Shown here in pieces: positions 45,400 to 57,145 of a stretch of DNA of 64,000 nucleotides; the first letter of the stretch is position 1, and every line of letters begins with the position of its first letter. Where the stretch lies: positions 515,414,274 to 515,478,273 of the forward strand of contig CM046878.1 in NCBI GenBank assembly GCA_025667525.1. The letters run 5' to 3'. The translations under genes and the position numbers were made by a program. The notes under the pieces are model-generated. The model searched no databases and was not told the DNA's origin. It was given only the letters and a program-made list of their open reading frames with translations. The stretch is from Glebionis coronaria. Taxonomy: Eukaryota; Streptophyta; Magnoliopsida; Asterales; Asteraceae.

Positions 45400-46093
45400 T
45401 TAAGTACCTAAATACAAACACAAGACAATATTTCTCCAATCACTCATATGAAAATCAAAAAGGAAAACGAAAAATGAAAATGTGTTATATCAATTACTTG
45501 ACAAACATAGGATTGAATCCATATCATTTTCATGTTTACAATGTGTCTATTCCATCATTGACCAAGAACACATGATCTATGTTAGATCAACAATGGATTA
45601 GAACATTAGTTTTTCAAAACAAGGTTTTTAGGTAAGCATTAACAATGTCATTACCTACTTGTTCATGGGTTCATCTTAAATCCATAATTCAACCAAAATC
45701 ATTTAGCCTAAATTCGGATTTGTTCTATAAGTGGGTTTTAGTGAAATCTTAATGAATATGAACCTAAGGAATCATAGTAAAATAACTATGTCAACCCACA
45801 TTCCTATTAAGGTTTTAATTCAATTCAATTTTAAAAATCCCCAATTATGAAAGGATGAACCCTAGAACAAAATAGATGAAATTGAAAGAAAATACTTACA
45901 ATTAATTGATGTTAGATGAAGGATGAGTGAAACCCACAACTTGGAATCAATTAATTTGAGTGATTGAAGGTTTTGGAAGATTCAACAATGGTGGAAAAGG
46001 TAAAACCCGTCGGCTGTGTGTTTTTGGGAGAGAGAGAGTTTGGTTTGAAAAAGAATAAAAAACACAAACTGGCGCTCTGACAAAAGTTTCTGC
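45400..46093 (-). other. E3 leader before ORF A
   Basis: Non-coding; on the minus strand a CT-rich stretch (CTCTCTCTCTCCC) at about 46028-46040 looks like a plant 5' UTR. Confidence 0.55.
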
Positions 46094-46095
46094 CC

Positions 46096-46150
46096 GCGGT
46101 ACCTTATCGATAAGGTACCGCGGGTTTGAGCCGCGGAGATAAGGAACCGC
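46096..46150. promoter_or_regulatory. GCGGTACC module 4 (before ORF A)
   Basis: GCGGTACC at 46096, GGTACCGC at 46114 and GGAACCGC at 46143. One expected forward half-site survives only as GCGG at 46133. Confidence 0.7.
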
Positions 46151-46159
46151 CTACAGAGG

Positions 46160-47295
46160 CAGGTTTCTATCTCTGAAAAACGCGAAATTTTGAAAATCCA
46201 GTTTTTCTAAAATACTTAAAATTAAATCATGAGCCTTTTAGAATATCATTGGATCATCATAACACTAAGCAATATGCCTTAATGAAGGATTACGAGTTAA
46301 ATCAAGATCGAAAAGAACCGAAACGGACAAACGACTACTCGTAGCAAAACGACTAAGTGGAGAGAAGTCAAGAGAAGTGAATCAAGACTAGGATCAATGC
46401 TCAAGAGATTAATGACAATCTTCATGTAGTTGAAACGAAGAGCTTGTGTCATATATAGTGGTTTAAGACGTGCCTTTCCGGCGAAACGATAAACGGCTTT
46501 GGTAATGAATGAGCACAAAGCAATTATTCAAGTCTAAACTAAGATCACTTTCAATAATAGTCTTAGTCTAAACTAAAATATGAGCAAAGTATTAATTCAC
46601 TTTCTCTCCCACAAAGGGCCTACTAACCGTATGGGTGCAAACCATGGAAATCATGCTTGATACTTTAAGCTTCTACTAACTCACTCTACATCACCATAGT
46701 GAGTCAAGTATCCAAGCAATGAAGGTTTGAGAGGATAAAAGGAAAGAAACACAAACCACAAATAAATGTCAAGGCAAGGATGCCAAGAACAAGCACATAG
46801 TCAAGTAATGATCAAAAGAATGATCAAAGGGCGTGTGGAAGAACGAGAGCGTACCTTGGCCACAAAGAGCAATCCATGAAGGAATAAGTGCTATGCCCAA
46901 TCAATGACTATGATGAGTACTAAGTCTTCAAGGAATAGTATCATTCCCAATCATCTTGGTATCATTATTCAAAGATGTTAAAGATCAATGAAAATGATTC
47001 TTCTACAAGTGCAAGTAACTCAATCCATAACCAATTAATAGATTGATCTTCATGAGTACCTACACAAAGCAAGATGCAAACTAGTAGATACATTTCAAGA
47101 GTATATCTAAAATGCATAAAGGCTACTAATCTTAAGTGGGATGCAATATTTTTAATTAAAAGACCTATTTTTCAAAGAAAACATAGTTTTGACCAAAGAG
47201 AAACTTTAGTACAACTAGACCTTCTAATTTGAGGAGACAATGGATCGATCCAAGTTTTAAAGTACAATATACTTCAAAGATCTTGAGTGACCATC
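46160..47295 (-). other. E3 leader between PBS and module 4
   Basis: About 1.1 kb without a convincing ORF. The 73-codon minus ORF at 46297-46518 has no recognisable features. Confidence 0.55.
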
Positions 47296-47307
47296 GCTCT
47301 GATACCA
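47296..47307 (-). promoter_or_regulatory. E3 primer binding site
   Basis: The minus strand reads TGGTATCAGAGC, complementary to initiator-Met tRNA, two bases from the right LTR. Confidence 0.92.
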
Positions 47308-47309
47308 AT

Positions 47310-48917
47310 TGTAGAAACTAGAAGGGGGGGGGGGGGGGGGGGGTTGAATAGTTTCTCTTCGATTGGTGAACAAATTAAAATTACTTTCAATTTGGTTTGT
47401 ATCAAAACTATCTTTTACTTTATGCTAAGTTGCATAATGATTAGGTTCAATTGAAGTACACTAGCAAGGATAATAAGCAAGTATAATGATAATGAAATAA
47501 GTAAAGAGTAAGGAAGGGGACAACCTAGTGGGAAGACACCAAGATTTATAGTGGTTCGACAACGAGGCTCTATCCTCGTTTCTACTCCACTCCTCGAGTA
47601 CACCTACTCGAGATTTCCACTATATCCACAAGCTCCCTTCTCGGCGGAGAAAACCTTACATCGTTGCTTACATTATTTTCCGACACTAAGCTAAATGTCG
47701 AGACCTAATCTTTAGCTAGGACCAATCTACACGACGTTGCCTACTTCACAATTTAACGACACAAGGCTAGATGTCGAGTTCGAATAGAAAGGTAGAACCA
47801 ATCTTCACGACGTTGCCTACTTCACCATTTTACGACACAAGGCTAGATGTCGAGTTCTAATCGAAAGCTAGAACCAATCTTCACGACTCTTCACTTTGAA
47901 GCTAAGTGAGAACTTCACATAACACAACTACTAGTCACTTTAAAGTTTAGTGAGAACTCACAAGACACAACCACATCACTTTATAGTTTAGTGAGAACTC
48001 CTAATCAAATATATTAGAACTCAACTAGACTTATCCAAGTACACACATGTAGCTTGGATTTACACAACACAAATCCAAGCAAACACATATGCAATGGATG
48101 TACACAACAAATCCAAGTATCCACAAATAACTTGGATGAACACAACTAGTCCAAGTATTCATAAATACATTGGATTGACCTAAAACAAAAAGGGGTATCA
48201 TGATGAATATGACTAGCTCATAAATTCATCTTTATCACTACACTAGTGAGTGAGTGATCTTCTCATTGGACATGGTAAAGGAGGGGATCAAGAGGATAAT
48301 CATATGTAAACATCCTTAACAATTTAAGTGATCATTTACTAATGATTATGCTATAGAAAATAGAAAGAGGGCTGAGAAAAACGTCCAAGAGGCTTACTGG
48401 AAAATGAGATTTGACCCACTATTTAAAGGAGACAAAGTTACAACGGATATATAACGGCTACTGTGCGCGGTACCTTATCTTACCCCGCGGTACCATATCG
48501 ATAAGGTACCGCCTAGGTACTTAAGGTACCGCCACTAGACTCCGCTCCGTTTTTTGTCTTTTAGTGGGGTGGGAATATCTGAGGTATTTAAACCCTTCAA
48601 AGGATATTCTAACAGTATTTGGAATATGCCATTTTCAAATTTTCATTTTCCATTTTAATAAAACATTTTCTAAAAAAGAAAGTTTATTAAAAAGTCTTTT
48701 GTCTTATTAGCAAAAGTGAGTTTTAAAGATAATCATTTTGATGATCACTAAGTATGATTAAGAAAGGTTAGTGATATGATTATTACCTTGATGATAGTGT
48801 TAGTTAAATAATTCATTTTGTGTTTCTACACTAAATGTGTTGTATGGTTTGTTGTGATCAAAACTAAGAAAGATTAGTTAACAATAATAATGTTTTTAGG
48901 CATTACTTGCATTAACA
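47310..48917 (-). repeat. E3 5' LTR (right)
   Basis: It runs TGTAGAAAC to GCATTAACA. It differs from the left LTR mainly in a longer G tract (20 bases at 47324-47343 against 7) and a few substitutions. It carries module 5 at 48467-48532. Confidence 0.92.
48467..48532. promoter_or_regulatory. GCGGTACC module 5 (E3 right LTR)
   Basis: GCGGTACC at 48467 and 48487; GGTACCGC at 48505 and 48525. It is identical in layout to module 1. Confidence 0.8.
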
Positions 48918-48922
48918 GGTAC

Positions 48923-51084
48923 ATCTCAGATTTTGTCATATTTTATGTATCCAACACATTACAAAAATGGTTTAAAATTGTCATATGCAATATACTATAA
49001 CGGATAAGGCATCTCATCTCTGTACCTCAACATATTTTGTGGTGTCGTTTTTCCAAAATTTTGTCAAATTTTTGCTTCAAGACACACATATATTGCTGAG
49101 GTGGAGCATCCTGACTACAAAAAGTTCCATATTTATGCGTGCAAACATGTTTATCTCCTAATCGGTTTTCAGAACTTGTCATATTTTAATCAATTGGTAT
49201 CTCTAATATGATGTTTTTATATTAGAGATAGGGGAGAAAATGTGATTAAAATGTAATATATTGCAACATGTGATCTTAAAGACTCAAGTGCAACTCTTTC
49301 CTTCAAATGCTAAACCATTTCGTATATCGATGCATGTGTGTAGGGGGGAGCTTTTCGGAAATGTAAAACTTTCAAGTGTTAAAAGTTTTAATTTTTATCA
49401 AGCACTTTGAATGGTTTTCAATGGTTTATGGTTACGATCTATACCCAATACAACCTACTATCCATGACGGAACGATGGAGTCAAAAGGTGGTTTAGGATA
49501 GGAAACTAAGTCCTATGATCCAACCAGAACCAGAGGGATCTACCCAAGGACATTCCATAGCTAGAAATAGTTGTCCTTAGGAAAGATGGAGTTGAATGAA
49601 GCTGAATGTGGACCAATTACTTAAGTTAGCACTGGAACAATCATAACAAGGTGCTAGTGATGACCTGTTGGTAAGCATTGAAGGAGTTGAATATTCTATG
49701 CAACTTAGGCAGAAACCGGGTTAACACATTTATTGAAGACTAGTGTCATGGACCCAGTGATGCGATGCACAACCCTTTCCCAGCCATTCGAGTTTCTCTC
49801 AATAGAAACTTGTCTCATTGTCACGGAGATCAACACATATCTATTGACTTTCTCACTCCGAGTTAGTTAATATTGAAAAGATGGCAGTCTGCTCCAGCCT
49901 CCAATTACCAAAACGCATTATCGAGTCTAGAGCCAAAAGAGATCAATCTATCATCTCATTAGGACACAATCGAGTCCTACGCATTATCCTTGTGATATTG
50001 CCAGAACATCTGAGTGATACGATTCACAATGAAGATGGAAATCCTGCTTGAGCCAGCATCAAACAAGCTCATGGTAGATAACTTGTGTGATTATACACGA
50101 ATCAAACTTGTGAGAACTGGAATGCAACTAAGTTTGGATTCTTAATTGATTCAAACTTGATTCCAGGTTTTCGCAAAATCTGTGTGATCTTGCAAGAACA
50201 TTCAGAGTGACACTCTTTAGTGCTCACAGTAACGAATGGAAATCCTTCCAATGTCAATCTCAATCAGCACTGCGGTAGGTAACTCGCAAGATTCTTTATG
50301 AAACGAGATTGTGGCAAACTGGAAAGCAACAATGGTGCGATTCTTTTAGAATCAAACTTGTTCCAGGAAATTTGAATTGACGACTCTAATCAGACGGATA
50401 ATTTATCCTTATGATTCACTCTTTACGTTCGCATTCTGCTTTGAGACGGTCGAGTAAAGAGAACTGGCTACTACCGCCAGGAAACCCTGTCAAGGAGGTT
50501 CTTAATCGAATCTACCCGATCACAGGTACGGTCTCTAATACCGTCTAACGGTTTTCACCAACCAGAGGTAAAACGCTACCGAGTTAGGATGAAATGCTCA
50601 AAGCTATTTTATCCGTGTCTATATATGTTGTTGTATATCAAGATGGTGGCGTAGCTGTGTACTAACCGAAGTCGTCTTCACATGTTCATACTGAAAGTTT
50701 AAGTCTTCCGCAACTCTGGTGGATCTTTGAAGGACTAACTACAACTTCGTTTGATTGGGAGATTGTTAGCCGTTCAAAATCAACAAAGTATGAACATGTT
50801 GATTCAGAAGTCACAAGAGCACAAGATGGCGATAATCAAGATACCTAAGAATGTGGGAATGTAATAGGTCATCTTAGTTACAAGGAGCACAAGATGGAGA
50901 TCTCAAGCACTCAAAGTCAAATGACAAAGGCTCAAGATAACGATCACAAAAGTATGAAGGCACAAAACCGTTACAAACAAGATCAAGATCAAGATACAAG
51001 ACCAAAGCAGGAAGATCTCCTCTACAAGAATGTATCCACTCAATCATCTTATGCTTTATAAGCTTTTTAAGATGACCGATACAT
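48923..51084 (+). other. E2 3' UTR, second part
   Basis: A non-coding stretch of 2.2 kb that is homologous to the E7 3' UTR. A short LTR-like piece (AATGTAATAGGTCATCTTAG) lies near 50859, 235 bases before the real LTR. No ORF has family features. Confidence 0.75.
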
Positions 51085-51094
51085 CGGGGGAGAT
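51085..51094 (+). promoter_or_regulatory. E2 polypurine tract
   Basis: CGGGGGAGAT lies directly before the 3' LTR. Confidence 0.85.
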
Positions 51095-51460
51095 TGTTAG
51101 CCCTATATCTTATATAGTCGAACAAGAATGTAATAGGTCGTCTTAGTTGTTAATGGTCTTGTATTGTAATAGGTTAGTCGGGTTAACCGGGCTTGGACTT
51201 TAAGCTAATATTGTCTAAGTTAGGGGCGTAAGCCCAAGTGTAAGCCAAGCCCGACCCAAGTCACAAAGCCCACGGGCCAACAAGCCTAGGGTATGTAAAC
51301 CCTCTTCCATGTGTGAAAGAGTGGGTTGGTTACCATTATACTTTCTCTCTCTAAAGTGTTTAACCTTCCAAATCTCTCTAGTTTCTCTATCTACTTTTCT
51401 TCTCTTTTTCTCTCTAAATATCAACTAAATCTTGTGTTATGGATGAAAGAGGGATTAACA
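51095..51460 (+). repeat. E2 3' LTR
   Basis: It is 366 bp, TGTTAGCCCTATA to GATTAACA, the same length as the 5' LTR. Confidence 0.93.
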
Positions 51461-51853
51461 AAATCCTTTCACATCCCTATAAAACCAACCACGACATCAT
51501 CACTAAACCATCACCACAAACACCTCTGCTCCCGCCAAAAACCCCCACGAATCTAAAACACAAACATCTACACCAACCATTTAACCTCACAACTACCTCT
51601 GGAAACCACTTCCGGCAACGACCTCTACCAAACCATTATTACATCCAAAAAAAGCCACTGTTGACTCTCGATCTGTCAACCATCGACCACCATAAGCCGG
51701 ATCTTATCACATCTGACAGTTCAATTCATCTTTTCAGTATTTTCAAACTGAACAAACTATTTTCACCCCCGATGACTTAAAAGTTGTAAGATTAACAGAT
51801 TGTTGTTCTCGTTATCCTGGGTCTTGTGAAGTGTTCGGTTTTTCAAGCAGGTC

Positions 51854-52207
51854 ATGGAGCAGACCGGTACCGGCTATACACAGGTATACATATTATGTTG
51901 CTGCGTGCACTACATTTGTAAAGCTTACACGCATGGGTATGGGAATTTTATTGTGGCTTTCAATGTTAAGGATATGTTATTTTCAGAGATAGAAATTCCA
52001 AGAGAATGTCGGTTTAAGTCTTCCACTTTGGGTTCTTCGAATAGAGGTTGTTCTAATAGTGAACGCACTATATGTGAGTTATGGGATATGTATAAATCAT
52101 GGTCAAAAAAATATTCATCATATTCATCTCTGTTACTTCAGAGAGGAAATCATCTTTATGGGTTCAATACAATTTGTATTTTGGATATGGGTTTTAGTTT
52201 AGCATAG
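51854..52207 (+). pseudogene. F-box-associated domain-like fragment
   Basis: A 117-codon frame reads YTHGYGNFIVAFNVKDMLFS followed by EIEIPREC, the middle of an F-box-associated (FBA) domain, where a fragment predicting local colour is followed by IVAFDVxxExFxEIxLP. There is no F-box upstream, and the part after residue 70 is only weakly similar. It lies inside the TIR element, so it is probably a captured host gene piece. A chance match is not excluded. Confidence 0.4.
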
Positions 52208-52569
52208 ATGAGTGGTGATTTATGATATGTGGCTTGTGTTTTTTTATTTTGGATAGGATGAAGATGATGTTACTAGATTCGGTAATGATGATTCGGTGAG
52301 AGAGAGAGAGAGAGATATATGGGGGCTGAGAAATATGTGTGAGAGAGAGATAAGAAATAAAAGAAAAAAATATTTGTTACTTTTTAATAGAAAATACGTA
52401 AATACTCCTCTAATAAATAGATTTAACGGACAAATAAACGTCCATCTAAGATAGGGACGATTTTTGATGCAAAATGTAAACGATAGGGAAAATCGGTGGA
52501 CTTAATTTGAGTTAGGGATCATACTTGATGTTATGTGTAAACGATAGGGATCAAACATAAAATTTTTTC

Positions 52570-53234
52570 TTTTATTAATAATAAAAAATATTACATAATA
52601 ATAAAAAAAACATTACATATTAGTGTTCATTTATTTGATGTCAAATGTGTTTCACTTAATCGGCTCTAAGGCTTAAATTAGTCTCTTTGTCGTGCACTTC
52701 TTTGGTAACTCTTAACTTATCTTTTACCAATTTTACGGAACTATCTTCACAATGTTATTTCTCACGAAAAAAAATTAAGAGATATTACTTTTGTAAAACT
52801 TCATTTTAAACCTTTTAGAACGCAAATAAAAGATTATTTTTTTATTTTTTACCAAATACTTATTTATGATCTAACTTTATTTTTAAAATAAAAACAAATA
52901 AATAACTTGATTTGTAACGCAAACACAAAACTCCCTAGTAAAGACAAGCAGTCTCTAAATCTAGCCCACTTTCTAGACGTTGTTTAATAATATTACGTGT
53001 TCGCTAATTGAAGGCACGAAAGAGGCTCAGCAAAATTAACGGGTACAATTACGAAACACATTACACGTGGTTTATAATAAACAAATGGAAACACATGATT
53101 TAGCTTTGTCCCCTCTACACTCATTAACTCGATAATCACCAATTAAGTATTGTTTAATTAGCACGGTAGGTTTCTGGTTTTGTTTCGTTGTATGCCATAA
53201 ACTCGTGTTGGTGGCCACAGCAAATTATAATTTA
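52570..53234. other. No gene seen
   Basis: AT-rich sequence between the TIR element and the Helitron 3' end. No ORF over 60 codons with features. Confidence 0.6.
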
Positions 53235-53479
53235 CTAGGACTTTTGCCCGCGCTCCGCTGCGGCGCGTTTGTAGGAACATTTTGTGTGTTCGCTTTGGTG
53301 GGTAAAATTGGTTCATCCTCGTTCACGTCCGACTGTTTTCTGTAGCATAACGTTGAACTGATAATTTTCCTTTGACCTGATAATTTGCCTGCAAAAATTT
53401 GCCTGCAATAACTCAGTTTTCTATTGAATGCAATAAAGGAAAACTTGCAAACTAACAAACCTCGTATCAGGTTAGGTTT

Positions 53480-53925
53480 TTTTCTGCTCGTATGCGTATG
53501 TCAACTTTACAGAGTTCTGACCACGTACTCCTATTGCTGCAGATAATTTATCAAGCTTCTCAGCAAGGATAACATAAGGTTCTGGTTCTGCAAGCACCTG
53601 CTGCAAAGGTCATAACATCGAATTGAATAATGCCCCCTAAAAAAACTTTGATAGCATACGTGATATCAGCTTGTATATAGTTATATCCACAAAGGCCTTT
53701 TTTATAGGTTTCTTAACAGTTGGTATAAGTTTGACGAAGAAAACATGCAATATAAATTTGTTCCGTTTACTTACCGGTCATCTGTTGTGCATCGTTCACC
53801 CACTGGTCTACCATGTCTTCCCATATTTTGCAATCCACACATGCTAGTTCTGCACATGTTGCATTTCCGATCAAAGTGTCCAAATTTGAGTATTTTTGGT
53901 TCACTATGAGTCGTAAAGTTTTCCT
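53480..53925 (-). pseudogene. Captured gene fragment, two exon-like pieces
   Basis: On the minus strand 53925-53778 reads LIVNQKYSNLDTLIGN then ATCAELACVDCKIWEDMVDQ, ending at a consensus donor (G|GTAAGT). After about 180 bases an acceptor-like CTTGCAG at about 53594 is followed in phase by EPEPYVILAEKLDKLSAAIG. Open frames across a plausible intron suggest real exons. I do not recognise the protein. It has no start codon and no other exons, so it cannot make a full product. Confidence 0.45.
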
Positions 53926-54235
53926 ATTCTAGAAAACTTAAACAGTCGCATAAGATGTGCCCACAACCTAGGTTCTTAAGTCGTAAAATCATACCTATCA
54001 TGCATCTAATCTTAACTACAATAAAACACATCGCAAAATTCAACCCTATAAACCTAAAGCATATTTTCTTAGTACAAAAACTCTTTACAAATTGCACCAC
54101 AAAAAACCTTAACAGGCGGCTGCACTTTTCAACCAAAGAAATCCAAACAGATGGTTATCAGCCCTTGCTCGTCTTTCTACCCACATAAAATTGATCATAA
54201 GTGTACATACTGTATATTACACAACTTTCATAGAT

Positions 54236-54370
54236 ATATAGTAGGCTCAGATATGACGACCTTCAGGGAAACCGGACGCACACGGCATGGCTGCATCCTC
54301 AAAAGGTTGCCCTGCCAAGGTCCGTGGAGCCTCGGGTTTAACCTGGGCTATTCAATTTCATCACAGCCAT
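54236..54370. repeat. Internal duplication, copy 1
   Basis: GGCTCAGATATG, then GGCATGGCTGCA and GTTGCCCTGCCAAG, match in order 55718-55840. The copies are diverged by many substitutions. Confidence 0.6.
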
Positions 54371-55717
54371 GCAAAACGAAACCTTACAATGAATTCTTAA
54401 CTTCCCAGAAACCCACAAATATACAAACTTTCTTTCCGCATACAAAAATCAAAACGACCCATAAAAATCGTCGAGAACCCGCCATCAACGTCGCAAAACA
54501 TCCCACTTTTTCTATAGATGTATCATGGTAGTTAGTTCGTGGGTTACGTCAGGGGGTGTTTGCTTTTCGCGTCAGGAGCTTATTATCTACTTATTAGATA
54601 ACTTTTAATGTTTAGAATAAAATCTGATAGTCAATTAATGAATTTTGGACACAGCCGCAAGAAACTGATCGTCCACATATAATAAAATTACCTATTTAGG
54701 GGGTTCACCAAGATAAACCTTTGTAAGGTTTATGAATTCACCATTTCATGCCATATAACAACTGACAACCCTTAAACCTATCATTACAATTCAATAACTT
54801 TTAAAAGCTTTATAGATATCTCACATAACCCAAATGATAATTCAGTAACTTTTTGTTACTGAATTACAATGGTTATATCCAAACTTATTCATGCTACACG
54901 ATGAAATAAAAACTCACATTGGTTGAAAACGCAAAATAAACATTTTCGTGAATTTTATAACTTTGCTTGGATCTCCCATAGTGGATGGTCATTCCTTTTT
55001 TCTTATTTAACTTAATCTGATGGATTGTTACTCATCTCATAAAACTTCTCTCACTTTATCTATGAGAAAAAAAAATTCTCTACAGTCCGTCATGTACTAT
55101 CTACTTATTATAAGTTCAACTGAAACTTATCCAAATGCTATCTTCTTTAGCTACCCGTTTTATTATAGTTTATATCTCACTATGATATTCCATATCAAGT
55201 GATTCCCTTAAAGTACACATCCGAATACCCCCTTAATTTTATACGGGTACGCAACATCGTATATTCGTATCTATACATTACGGTTTGCATTTTTATAATC
55301 TAGTCCTATTTAGTTATGTACTGTTAAATACAGATGGAACCCAGGAACAGCAAATATGGTTTCAGTTTCATGATTCCATGTTATAAAATGACTCGATTTA
55401 TCGGTATTTTTAGCATAGGCTGGTGAACATTACAGTATCTAATTCTGCTACCAGAAAAGAAGCAAGCAAACAATAGAAAAGCTTACCCGAGGATATAACA
55501 AATTATCTAATGAATGAAAATCAGAAACATAGTTTATGGAAACCACTGGTCGGAAGTTGTACCTCAAATATAGAAACTGATAAAATACAGAGCATGTGCA
55601 TCCCACGCAAATGAAGAACACACCTGAGGCTATACACTTTTGTGCCTTTCGAAATATCATAAGAAAACCACTCCTTCTCTTAATAGTGCAACAACGTAAA
55701 ATATTAATTTCGATTTT

Positions 55718-55840
55718 GTAGGAGGCTCAGATATGGCAAGAATCGAACCGAGAGGATGCAGACGCCATGGCTGCAACAGTCTTAAGTTGCCCCACCAAGA
55801 TACGACCGATCCTAGCTCGATCGAAAGCACCTATACTCAT
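55718..55840. repeat. Internal duplication, copy 2
   Basis: GGCTCAGATATG, GCCATGGCTGCA and GTTGCCCCACCAAG repeat the order of 54236-54370, about 1.5 kb apart in the same direction. Confidence 0.6.
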
Positions 55841-56931
55841 CATAGCCCATAACAAAACTCATTTAAGGCGATTGTACCAGTAAATCAACCTGGCCCGTTC
55901 AGGGCCATCACTCCCCGAACGACAAATCGGCACAACAATAAAAGCATCGCAACCTGTAATAGTGGGTTTAAATACCATCTTCGTCGTGTCACCAATCATA
56001 TGTATGCCACCAACCTTAAAAGGTTGCCTGGACAAAACCAAACGACATTATCAGAGCTATATATCGTCGCCCGAAATCAACAGCGGCAACGAAAGACATG
56101 ACGTCACTATCGTCGCCTGCCATCGACCCCGACAACGAAAAAGTCTGGAATGACAACAATGGAAACCCACACGAAGACTACTTAGTTTTCCAAAACATAT
56201 TTTGAAGCTATTCACAGAAAACACGCGGGCCACTTTACTGATAGTTGTTACAATCAGGTAACAATCAAAAGTCCACAAACCCTAATATAAGTAACTTTCG
56301 AGATCAGCGGCCAATGTAATCTGACGGACGCCACCTACCAACCATCAACACCGCCTACCATAAACGGTGGCAATGAAGAAGCTGCTGGCAACGAAAGTGG
56401 CAAATTATATCTTTAATACATCAAAAAAATCAACATTCAAGATCCTAAAATAAAGTAATAAATCTAGAAACCTTAATCAATTAAAAAAAATAGGAAATAC
56501 CTTTGTTCAGGCCAATCACACGACAATGGCACTGGATCAAGCGTAGAGTTATTTAACCCAGATCGATCAGATCAAATACAGATGGATGAAATATGGATCT
56601 CTCAAAGAAAGATCTAACACAACTCCACCAATAATTTTTAGGTGGGAGTTGGATCAGTTTTTTGAGTTAGGTGAGAAACATAAACATTACCTTTATATTA
56701 TGCATCGTACAATAGAAGACACGGGGCATCCTAGATGCATCCCGTTTTGACCTATAACTTTTTGGGCTAATCTCAACCGTAACATCACTAACTATGCACC
56801 AACATCTCACAACGGAAAACGGCGACCAGGAATCAACGGATGAGGCCAAGGGTTAACCCCATAACCCGTTCAATCAACAAATCGACGGCCCATATCATCT
56901 TTTAACCCAACCAATTGGAAAACATGAGTGA

Positions 56932-57040
56932 ATGGGGATTTTTTTATTAGATGCACAGTGGAGATGGGAGAGTTTGTGAGAGGATGGGGATTTTTTTATT
57001 AGATGCACAGTGAAGATGGGAAAGTTTGTGAGAGGAGTTG
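56932..57040. repeat. Tandem duplication of about 55 bp near the Helitron 5' end
   Basis: Two units share ATGGGGATTTTTTTATTAG, ATGCACAGTG and AGATGGGA with AGTTTGTGAGAGGA. They differ at a few positions. Confidence 0.8.
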
Positions 57041-57145
57041 TGAGGGTATGAGGGTGTGAGACAAACAATAAACAAATACATAGTGTGTAAGGGGGGAACT
57101 GTTCATTGGGAACCGAGATTCCCCCCTTTTATTAAGGATATAATA

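Larger units (their letters stand above)
39357..48917 (-). mobile_element. E3: non-autonomous LTR element with three cistrons
   Basis: It is flanked by GGTAC at 39352-39356 and 48918-48922. LTRs are 1595 bp (left, 3') and 1608 bp (right, 5'). PBS at 47296-47307 and PPT at 40952-40965 place it on the minus strand. The 6.4 kb interior has three ORF regions (45397-44178, 43580-42882, 42134-41580) and no protease, RT or integrase. A symmetric GCGGTACC module occurs in each LTR and before each ORF. The LTRs are nearly identical, so it moved recently with help from another element. Confidence 0.93.
32597..51460 (+). mobile_element. E2: Ty1/copia retrotransposon, split by E3
   Basis: Both LTRs are 366 bp (TGTTAG to TTAACA or CTAACA). 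Flanks are AAATG and AAATC, a TSD with one change. PBS, repeat-rich leader, Gag, zinc knuckle, protease, integrase, RT and RNase H follow in copia order from 32965 to 38851. The 3' UTR is split by E3 (39357-48917) and resumes to a PPT at 51085. Several stops and frameshifts inactivate it. It is related to E1 but lacks the coiled-coil spacer. Confidence 0.94.
32327..52569. mobile_element. TIR DNA element carrying nested E2 and E3
   Basis: Bases 32327-32405 and 52441-52569 are inverted repeats of each other, sharing CCCTATCGTTTACATTTTG and CAAAAATCGTCCCTATCTT cores. Similarity continues into CT-rich subterminal sequence, suggesting TIRs of 150-200 bp like Mutator-type elements. Flanking TTTATTA-like sequences could be an imperfect duplication. 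Without E2 the element is about 1.4 kb and holds an F-box-like fragment, so it may be a Pack-MULE. Confidence 0.6.
53235..57145 (-). mobile_element. Probable non-autonomous Helitron
   Basis: On the minus strand the 3' end is CTAG followed by T (53235-53238), preceded by a GC-rich hairpin (stem CGCGC at 53249-53253 with GCGCG at 53263-53267), the usual Helitron end. The 5' end is less sure: TTATATCCTTAATAAAAGG near 57122-57145 resembles Helitron starts, but I cannot see the exact TC. No Rep/helicase ORF is present. Exon-like pieces inside fit gene capture, which Helitrons do often. Confidence 0.55.
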
